Positions 7,194 to 11,616 of a stretch of 11,616 bases of DNA are shown piece after piece. A program made the position numbers and the translations under genes. Source of the stretch: JACQXM01 sp964569425 (GTDB lineage: Bacteria > Planctomycetota > Phycisphaerae > UBA1845). The notes below the pieces were generated by a model, which saw nothing but the letters and a program-made list of their open reading frames with translations, searched no databases and was not told the origin of the DNA. Each line of letters opens with the position of its first letter. Position 1 is the first letter of the stretch. The stretch is taken from the NCBI GenBank assembly GCA_964569425.1, contig CAZMVD010000130.1:1-11616 (forward strand), in the 5' to 3' direction.

Positions 7194-7201
7194 ACTATAA
7201 G
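7194..7201. promoter_or_regulatory. Overlapping weak -10 boxes of the XRE divergent region
   Basis: ACTATAAG reads TATAAG on the plus strand (7196-7201, 25 nt before ATG 7226) and TATAGT on the minus strand (7194-7199, about 40 nt before the XRE start). Neither has a good -35 box, so this is a tentative pair of back-to-back promoters. Confidence 0.3.
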
Positions 7202-7225
7202 TCTTATTTGTGATAGGATTTTGCT

Positions 7226-7732
7226 ATGAGCACGAACAAAAAACACATAGCAAATGAGATTATGCAGAAGATGTCATACATCGGAGCGGTGGCGCTATTT
7301 ATAGCAATATTGCCTCTCTCATCAATTTATTATTTGCTGTTGAGACAGGTGATTACTTTTATTGCGCTCTATTTTGTTTTTCGATTCTATTTGAATAAAC
7401 TACACACCCAAGCAATCACGTCTCTCGGAATTGCAATCCTTTTCAATCCATTTATACCTGTTTATCTAGATAAGGCACTATGGATTGTGCTGGACGTGCT
7501 GGTAGCAACTGTTCTGATATTTTTAGGAACTCGTCAAACGGCAAAGATTGCCAAACCAGATGAAGTTCAAGCATTTTTCCTCATCTATCTAATTGGGTTT
7601 TTCGCAATGTATTCACTCGTTAACATAATTTATGATCCATGCGACAAACTCACTGGAGAAGCCAAACAACAATGCGTAGCAAAACAGGATTATGATGATT
7701 ATATGGAAAGCAAAGACATATTCTTCCCGTAA
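7226..7732 (+). CDS. Multi-pass membrane protein, DUF6804-like (tentative)
   Basis: This 168-residue protein has four or five hydrophobic segments (about 16-36, 41-56, 66-82, 84-101, 115-135). Its centre, AILFNPFIPVYLDKALWIVLD (about 70-90), combines FNP-x-x-P with a W-x-x-x-D motif. With the preceding arginine (R40) and FVFRFY this recalls the small DUF6804 membrane family, which I cite from memory. The C-terminal tail has two cysteines (139, 150) and an acidic end. No enzymatic residues stand out and the function is unknown. AGGA lies 7 nt before ATG 7226, one of the better ribosome sites here. The exported-protein gene follows after 10 nt, so they probably share a transcript under the XRE operator. 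Confidence 0.65.
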   Translation: MSTNKKHIANEIMQKMSYIGAVALFIAILPLSSIYYLLLRQVITFIALYFVFRFYLNKLHTQAITSLGIAILFNPFIPVYLDKALWIVLDVLVATVLIFLGTRQTAKIAKPDEVQAFFLIYLIGFFAMYSLVNIIYDPCDKLTGEAKQQCVAKQDYDDYMESKDIFFP

Positions 7733-7742
7733 ACAATCTACC

Positions 7743-8342
7743 ATGACACTTAGCGCATCATTTCTTAAAGTCTCACTCCTGGTAAACGTCTTCCTAGTAC
7801 TGATACTTTTTGTTTATGCCCGCTCAGAAATCAGCACAACACCACAAGCCAATAATAACCCTGAAATCGCGACTACAGAGACAACTTGCGATGTTTTAGT
7901 GAATGATATTAACAAAACAGATATCGAGCTTTTTACGGGGAAACCTGCGCTTGTTGATTTTGAGAGTTTTCCCGAAGCACAGATCTACAGAACTGTTATC
8001 AATGCTGAAGTTGAAGAAGGCGCAAATTTTGCTGGACACTACAGACTTGCCACTTGGGGATGTGGTACAAACTGCTATGGCTATGCTGTGATTGATTTGC
8101 GCTCAGGAAAAATAATTGAGTATCAGCCAGTATTCCAATTTATTTCAGAGACTGGTTTTTCATCATCGGCAACCAGTAATATCATGACCTTTAATCCTCG
8201 CGCAGCGTTCGAGACAGATAACAGATCAAATGCTCAACTTGCTAGAGAAGAAGGAAGTGCTGCAAGAGGTCGTATCTATTACCAAATGACCGATGAGGGT
8301 TATCTCAATACTCTTTGTATAGAAAACTACTACGCCAGCTAA
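7743..8342 (+). CDS. Exported, anchored protein of unknown function with a WGCGTNC motif
   Basis: From ATG 7743 the protein has 199 residues. It starts MTLSASFLKVSLLVNVFLVL, a signal peptide or anchor (hydrophobic about 8-25), then a Thr/Asn/Pro-rich spacer. The core contains NFAGHYRLATWGCGTNC (about 95-111) followed by YGYAVIDLRSGKIIEY. I have seen similar GHY-x-L-x-x-WGCG-x-x-C followed by a strand in uncharacterised exported bacterial proteins but know no function. Cysteines 49, 107, 111 and 192 may pair. The frame is open back to an ATG at 7692, but that start would overlap the upstream gene by 41 nt and bury the signal peptide behind a charged leader, so 7743 is chosen. There is no clear ribosome site. 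It follows the membrane protein by 10 nt and probably works with it at the envelope. Confidence 0.65.
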   Translation: MTLSASFLKVSLLVNVFLVLILFVYARSEISTTPQANNNPEIATTETTCDVLVNDINKTDIELFTGKPALVDFESFPEAQIYRTVINAEVEEGANFAGHYRLATWGCGTNCYGYAVIDLRSGKIIEYQPVFQFISETGFSSSATSNIMTFNPRAAFETDNRSNAQLAREEGSAARGRIYYQMTDEGYLNTLCIENYYAS

Positions 8343-8346
8343 AAAA

Positions 8347-8754
8347 TTACTGTCTCTCCTTGCTCTCCATTAGTTCTAGCGCGTCCGCAAGCAAGTCAGG
8401 AGAAATACCCATGAAGCTGTTTTGAGTAGCTTCAATAAGTGGTTCTTTTTCTCTCATTCCATGATTTGCCCTGAGGAGAAACATAGCGAAGCGCGTATTG
8501 TAGTTACCAGTCAGCCCTTTACTAATCAGTAAGTGCTTTTGGGTGTCTCTTAACTCATCCATCGTCTGCAGAAATTCAGGGTACTCGGCTTGCCAGTCGT
8601 ATAAAGTACGCGTTCCCACCCCTAAATGAGCAGAAAAACCCTCAATAGTGGGAAATTCACCCTTATCAAGACACTCCGTTGTGTATATTCGTAAACACTT
8701 TGGTGTTTTGGCGCTGTACTTGGTAGGACGTCCGCGCCCAGGCTTATTTGACAT
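8347..8754 (-). CDS. Phage terminase small subunit / gp3-like DNA-binding protein
   Basis: From ATG 8754 the protein has 135 residues. It has a basic N-terminus (SNKPGRGRPTKYS), then the recognisable FPTIEGFSAHLGVGTRTLYD, WQAEYPEFLQTMDELRDTQ, and LTGNYNTRFAMFLLRANHGM, then EKEP. This order is typical of small terminase / DNA-packaging gp3-like proteins: a GRPTKY start, an HTH with LGV-x-x-x-TLYDW, a long helix, then G-x-YN-x-x-FA-x-FLL-x-NHG. Such proteins recognise phage DNA ends and recruit the large terminase. No large terminase or structural phage gene is in this window, so it may be a solitary regulator or a phage remnant. The frame stays open to 8910, but that extension would overlap the divergent nuclease-like gene and its promoter, so 8754 is preferred. 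It converges on the exported-protein gene with a 4-nt gap. Confidence 0.75.
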   Translation of the reverse strand: MSNKPGRGRPTKYSAKTPKCLRIYTTECLDKGEFPTIEGFSAHLGVGTRTLYDWQAEYPEFLQTMDELRDTQKHLLISKGLTGNYNTRFAMFLLRANHGMREKEPLIEATQNSFMGISPDLLADALELMESKERQ

Positions 8755-8795
8755 ACTATTATTGTATCTAGCCTGGTGGACGTTTGTATCTTTCC

Positions 8796-8810
8796 TTGGT
8801 AAGTTATAAT
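8796..8810 (+). promoter_or_regulatory. Promoter -10 box and TTGGTAA motif before the nuclease-like gene
   Basis: A perfect TATAAT lies at 8805-8810, 32 nt before ATG 8843. The -35 is poor (TTTGTA at 8783-8788, 16-nt spacing). TTGGTAA at 8796-8802, immediately before the -10 box, matches the half-site of the XRE-linked inverted repeat at 7170-7176, so this promoter may be under the same repressor. Confidence 0.45.
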
Positions 8811-8842
8811 GAGTACTTATAAATAATATATACTTGGACAAA

Positions 8843-10204
8843 ATGGCTAAGCATATCAACCCAGCCAAAATACTATTAATCAATTTCGAGAAGAATTCAG
8901 CAGCTAACATTAGTTTATTGACGGGCGCTGAGGTAGTTCGTGGCTACATTAGTGACCATAATCAAGTCACAATTGATTCAGACGGAAACAGAGAGCCTTT
9001 TCTAAATTACAGTATGGATACGCCTCCATATGAATGCTCAATGGTATTTATCAATCTGGGCAATTATTCGGAACATGAAGCTGAATTTAGCCAATCTTTA
9101 AAAATGTGGACGAAGACTGAGACCAATAATCTCTTTCGTTATTGGTCTTTCAACCAAACCCTGTTAGTTCTCTTTGTAGGAGACACAGAAGCTAGTACTC
9201 TTTCGCCACTTGGTGTCCCAATCGAATTAGTGCGTTCTTCTGGTGTCGACACGCAGACAACGGTAGTTTTCGGTGAAGATGACAATCATTTTAATTTGAT
9301 TGAGGAACTAAATTCCCATCTTAAGATGCCAAATACCAAATATCTAAGACATGTATTGGATGATAGCGGTTACTACAGGATTGGATCAAAACCTTATAAT
9401 TTAATTCGAAATAAAAATGGTGATTTGTTGGCGCTTGCCTTAACAAAAAGTAATAGCGACTACTCTATGGAGAACCCAGGAGTATTTATATTACCAGCTG
9501 TAAAAAAACCTGAGACAACTGTAGCAAAGTTGGTCAAATATTTTGGAGATCACTATGGACACGTCCTTTCTGATGATGAATGGCACAACTCAGATATCTT
9601 TTATCCACAAAGTGCGCTGAACGCATTAAAAACTCGAATTGATGATGTTGTAAAAGAGACCGAAAGCTTGGTAGCTAGACTCGAAACAGATGTTTCTGAA
9701 CTAAAGAACACATATAACTATCTGAGACAATTGCTAACAGAAGAAGGGGATATTCTGCTTGAAGCGGTATATAAAGTGCTGACTGATTTACTGAAACTAA
9801 AAGTTGAAAAATCCGATGAAAAGAATAAAAACAATCCAAAAGAGGATTTACTTGTACATTACCTGAGTAATAAGATCCTCCTTGAAATCAAAGGTACTAC
9901 CAGGAAAAATCCCTCATTAAAATTTCCCCAACAGGCAATGCAGCATGCTTTGAGGCAGGGTTTGAAAGACATTGCAGCAACAGGTCTTATTTTAAATCAT
10001 GATAGAGAAACTGATCCCAAAAACAGAACACAGCCCTACAGTGATATCGAATCGAAAGAATTAATAAGTGATATTCACTTCATTGACACCAGGGTGCTTC
10101 ACACCTTAGCGCTAGCTGTTATTGAAACGCAAATTAAACCAGAAGAAGCTGCTGCTGTGCTTTTTGACAAAACCGGAAGGGCTTCGTTCAAACCAAAGAA
10201 GTAG
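8843..10204 (+). CDS. Coiled-coil protein with C-terminal PD-(D/E)XK-like nuclease domain, unknown
   Basis: From ATG 8843 the protein has 453 residues (a TTG 9 nt earlier is less likely). The N-terminal half is a mixed alpha/beta region with a GDLLALALTKSNSDY strand, then PGVFILPAV (192-220), resembling a Rossmann-like sensor with a terminal ILP motif. Residues about 258-300 form a coiled coil ending in YNYLRQLLTEEGDILLEAVY, and then a C-terminal domain with EDLL (334-337) and ILLEIKG (345-351). The D335, E348, K350 arrangement is the PD-(D/E)XK nuclease motif, and FPQQAMQHALRQ is a typical helix after it. This architecture (coiled coil, G-x-x-LE helix, D then E-x-K) is common in uncharacterised proteins near bacterial defence genes. 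A DNA-cutting effector role is inferred. It ends 2 nt before the convergent 10207-11145 gene and is divergent from the gp3-like gene. Confidence 0.7.
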   Translation: MAKHINPAKILLINFEKNSAANISLLTGAEVVRGYISDHNQVTIDSDGNREPFLNYSMDTPPYECSMVFINLGNYSEHEAEFSQSLKMWTKTETNNLFRYWSFNQTLLVLFVGDTEASTLSPLGVPIELVRSSGVDTQTTVVFGEDDNHFNLIEELNSHLKMPNTKYLRHVLDDSGYYRIGSKPYNLIRNKNGDLLALALTKSNSDYSMENPGVFILPAVKKPETTVAKLVKYFGDHYGHVLSDDEWHNSDIFYPQSALNALKTRIDDVVKETESLVARLETDVSELKNTYNYLRQLLTEEGDILLEAVYKVLTDLLKLKVEKSDEKNKNNPKEDLLVHYLSNKILLEIKGTTRKNPSLKFPQQAMQHALRQGLKDIAATGLILNHDRETDPKNRTQPYSDIESKELISDIHFIDTRVLHTLALAVIETQIKPEEAAAVLFDKTGRASFKPKK

Positions 10205-10206
10205 CT

Positions 10207-11145
10207 TTATTCATCTCCACTGACAAAAGGAAGACGTATTTGTACTACTGCACTTCTATGTTCTAATACTTTAACAATAGTGTAGTCAGTTTTTATTCCT
10301 CCTGAACCACCCAAGAATTGTTTTGTTCTCAATGTGACTTTCAGAATGTCATCCTTTGCAAAAGCTGCTTCATTTTGTTGAACTCTATTTAAAAATTCCT
10401 CATCTAATATGTCTGCATAGAAAGTTGCATTGCCATCGCTAAAACGCCACTTTCCACCTTCTTGAAAAGTGATTCCAACAATCTGAAGACTTGTTGTGGT
10501 TTCAGATTCACCTAACACCTCTTCTTCAATATCTGGAGCGACAAAGTATTCAGCCTCATCGTCAGATATTTCTACAGTTGGCGCGCTATCTTTTTCAAAT
10601 TTAACTTTATTTATTCCAGGGGACTTAAGTGGTTTCTTAACAATGGCCTCGAATCCTTTTCTGACACTTAACAAACCAAATAGTTTTATCTCACGATGTG
10701 AAACGACTCTTATTTCTTTATCACCCTCAACTTCTAGCTGAAAGTTACCATCTTTAAGTTTTGTTACTTTTTTAACACTTCTCCCTTTTAACCATCGAAT
10801 TATTCCAATAACGCCAGTGCTTGATCCTCCGATACCTAAAATAGAAAGTAATTCTTGAGCATTCACGATTGCTGTTGCGCCGTCTCCGCTAAAGAGAGAC
10901 ACCGCTTGGTCAATAAGGCTTTGTGTGACTGATAAGAGAATATCTACAGAGCCCTCATCAGTTGCACGCAAGTTCACTGTAATCTTGACGCTATCACCAT
11001 TAAGCGCTTTATTGGAATCTTCGAGTAGCTGTGCTAAGGCTAATAGTGCTGGCGCCAGGTCTCGCACATTCATCTCATGCGAAGCTAATGCTGGTCCATC
11101 ATAAATCAGCTGAAATACATCATTATTGTTGTCCATAGTATTCAT
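10207..11145 (-). CDS. Conserved protein of unknown function, convergent with the nuclease-like gene
   Basis: From ATG 11145 the protein has 312 residues (TTG 11157 and ATG 11136 are alternatives; no ribosome site decides). The N-terminus FQLIYDGPALASHEMNVRDL then APALLALAQLLEDSNKALNG resembles an uncharacterised family I recall from many bacteria, with an M-x-VRDLAPALLAL helix and an ATDEGSVDI strand. Residues 98-117 (ELLSILGIGGSSTGVIGIIR) form a short Gly-rich hydrophobic stretch that could be a membrane hairpin. The C-terminal KWRFSDGNATFYADILDEEF, then NRVQQNEAAFAKDDILKV, looks like a beta domain. No catalytic motif stands out. It has its own extended -10 promoter and a large inverted repeat upstream, so it is separately controlled. 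The 2-bp gap to the nuclease-like gene stop means the transcripts overlap at their 3' ends unless terminated within coding DNA. Confidence 0.7.
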   Translation of the reverse strand: MNTMDNNNDVFQLIYDGPALASHEMNVRDLAPALLALAQLLEDSNKALNGDSVKITVNLRATDEGSVDILLSVTQSLIDQAVSLFSGDGATAIVNAQELLSILGIGGSSTGVIGIIRWLKGRSVKKVTKLKDGNFQLEVEGDKEIRVVSHREIKLFGLLSVRKGFEAIVKKPLKSPGINKVKFEKDSAPTVEISDDEAEYFVAPDIEEEVLGESETTTSLQIVGITFQEGGKWRFSDGNATFYADILDEEFLNRVQQNEAAFAKDDILKVTLRTKQFLGGSGGIKTDYTIVKVLEHRSAVVQIRLPFVSGDE

Positions 11146-11168
11146 TATCCATTTCAAATTACTTGACT

Positions 11169-11177
11169 AGTATAGCA
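11169..11177 (-). promoter_or_regulatory. Extended -10 promoter of the 10207-11145 gene
   Basis: The minus strand reads TGCTATACT (11169-11177), a TG-N-TATACT extended -10 box, 23 nt before ATG 11145. No standard -35 is needed for this class, and none is obvious. Confidence 0.6.
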
Positions 11178-11183
11178 TTTTTA

Positions 11184-11213
11184 AAAACTCACAAACACTC
11201 ACTTGTGAGTTTT
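11184..11213. promoter_or_regulatory. Long inverted repeat upstream of the conserved gene
   Basis: Perfect 11-bp arms AAAACTCACAA (11184-11194) and TTGTGAGTTTT (11203-11213) are separated by 8 nt. That spacer carries a further ACTCAC half. The repeat lies just upstream of the extended -10 box, over the -35 region and beyond, so a regulator bound there could repress or activate. It is the largest perfect inverted repeat seen in the window's non-coding DNA. The binding protein is unknown. Confidence 0.65.
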
Positions 11214-11375
11214 ACAGCTGAAATGATTGGCAGTCAAGATTATCTTTAGGTGTCTAACTGTCACATGTATATCATGCTTCTGGAGTTCAACGAACTTTCA
11301 CCTTTACTCGCCCGCAGTTCCATCTACCTCCTGGAAGTGTTTTTATTGACGGTGGCGGGGGTGGGGGTACGCCGC

Positions 11376-11437
11376 TGTAGCATGCACACGCTTCGGTCGG
11401 GCGCTGTGGGGCGCCCTCCTCGCGTGTAAGCATTACA
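11376..11437. other. GC-rich nested stem-loop (structured RNA or cruciform DNA candidate)
   Basis: Pairing segments are TGTA/TACA (11376-11379, 11434-11437), ATGC/GCAT (11382-11385, 11430-11433), ACACGC/GCGTGT (11386-11391, 11422-11427) and GGGCGC/GCGCCC (11399-11404, 11411-11416). That is 20 bp of stem with small bulges and a 6-nt terminal loop. It overlaps the palindromic repeat at 11421. Function is not recognised. Options are an attachment or origin hairpin, an RNA element, or a bidirectional transcription barrier. Confidence 0.4.
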
Positions 11438-11441
11438 CAAC
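11421..11441. repeat. Palindromic 21-bp repeat, copy 2
   Basis: CGCGTGTAAG, then C, then ATTACACAAC: the same as the 6919 copy except for the central base and in the same orientation, 4502 bp apart. In this copy the left part pairs with ACACGC at 11386-11391 to form a larger stem. It lies at the 3' end of a possible minus-strand frame. Confidence 0.8.
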
Positions 11442-11558
11442 ATCCATCCGAATAGAGGCTTCAACCAGTAAATGTGCTAGTCGCTTGGTAAAATGGTCTA
11501 CTTCTGACAGTGAGTAGGTCAGTTTTCCCTCCATAAACCCGTTGTGGAACGAGTCCAA
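11433..11558 (-). CDS. Possible short gene or 3' remnant, 33-41 residues
   Basis: A minus-strand frame ending at TAA 11433-11435 encodes, from TTG 11558, MDSFHNGFMEGKLTYSLSEV then DHFTKRLAHLLVEASIRMDV and a final V. The later ATG 11534 would give 33 residues. The frame is open back to a TGA at 11604-11606, with upstream residues CQLCCQELPLL. The amphipathic helices look protein-like, but no ribosome site or known family is seen. It may be a tiny gene or the remains of a longer one broken by a stop. A 48-residue frame from ATG 11607 overlaps it in another phase. Confidence 0.3.
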   Translation of the reverse strand: MDSFHNGFMEGKLTYSLSEVDHFTKRLAHLLVEASIRMDVV

Positions 11559-11616
11559 TAGGGGGAGCTCTTGGCAACACAGTTGACAAACTAAAACACT
11601 CAGTCATGGGTTAAAA

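Larger units (their letters stand above)
11146..11616. other. 471-bp region without a firm gene, including a GC-rich block
   Basis: After the promoter and inverted repeat (to 11213) no convincing gene is seen. A G-rich tract at 11351-11367 with two G5 runs is followed by a GC-rich stretch with nested stems (11376-11437), then the second 21-bp repeat. A short minus-strand frame near 11433-11558 may be the remnant or end of a gene. No tRNA cloverleaf or T-run terminator was recognised. The GC content of about 11342-11425 stands well above its surroundings. Confidence 0.5.

Noticed and set aside
7692..7742. Upstream ATG for the exported protein
   Set aside because: Overlaps the previous gene and displaces the signal peptide behind a charged leader; ATG 7743 is preferred.
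8755..8910. N-terminal extension of the gp3-like protein with a hydrophobic stretch
   Set aside because: It would overlap the divergent gene start and its TATAAT promoter, and the family normally starts close to GRPTKY; ATG 8754 fits.
11261..11323. 20-codon minus-strand frame next to AGGAGG (11327-11332)
   Set aside because: The AGGAGG is only 3 nt from the ATG, too close for normal initiation, and the peptide is featureless.
11251..11382. Plus-strand open frame ending in a run of glycines before CTG TAG
   Set aside because: No ATG, GTG or TTG start; its glycine run only reflects the G-rich tract.
1..11616. CRISPR array, tRNA, rRNA or insertion sequence
   Set aside because: No regularly spaced repeats, cloverleaf, conserved rRNA segments, transposase or terminal inverted repeats with target duplications were found.

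Overview
The window is A+T-rich bacterial accessory DNA using the standard genetic code: TAA, TAG and TGA all end genes. It carries a plasmid- or phage-type replication operon, a restriction-modification enzyme, a phage-packaging-like DNA-binding protein and a nuclease-like protein. There is no rRNA, tRNA or core housekeeping gene. Protein style (small anchored exported proteins, a G2P-like rolling-circle initiator, a SpoVG-family protein, few strong Shine-Dalgarno sites) would fit a Patescibacteria/Saccharibacteria-like host. That is an impression only; nothing here fixes the taxonomy.

Left part (1-4684, all on the minus strand): a compact leftward operon with overlapping or closely spaced genes. 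In transcription order it encodes a 73-codon unknown protein, a SpoVG-family nucleic-acid-binding protein, a rolling-circle replication initiator of the phage G2P/X type, a 57-residue helix-turn-helix protein, and a large fused nuclease-methyltransferase (type IIG / type ISP-like). The last gene runs off the left edge. This looks like the replication plus restriction-modification module of a mobile replicon. The 303-bp gap at 4685-4987 holds its likely promoter and several inverted repeats, and may hold the origin.

Middle part (4988-8342): a plus-strand pair encodes an anchored CAP-domain protein and a membrane-anchored trypsin/HtrA-like serine protease, probably an envelope or secretion unit. 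A minus-strand XRE-type regulator follows. It is divergent from a plus-strand pair encoding a multi-pass membrane protein and an exported cysteine-containing protein. A perfect 9-bp inverted repeat overlaps the XRE start and is the best candidate for its operator.

Right part (8347-11145): a minus-strand phage terminase-small-subunit/gp3-like protein is divergent from a coiled-coil protein with a C-terminal PD-(D/E)XK-like nuclease motif. That gene in turn converges, with a 2-bp gap, on a conserved unknown protein that has an extended -10 promoter and an 11-bp-arm inverted repeat upstream. The right end (11146-11616) has no firm gene. It contains a short GC-rich block with nested stems, and a 21-bp palindromic repeat whose near-identical copy lies 4.5 kb to the left at 6919.

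The best candidates for something new are the nuclease/gp3-like/conserved-protein cluster between the two direct palindromic repeats, the TTGGTAA motif recurring in intergenic DNA, and the rolling-circle replicon that carries its own helix-turn-helix gene coupled to a type IIG enzyme.
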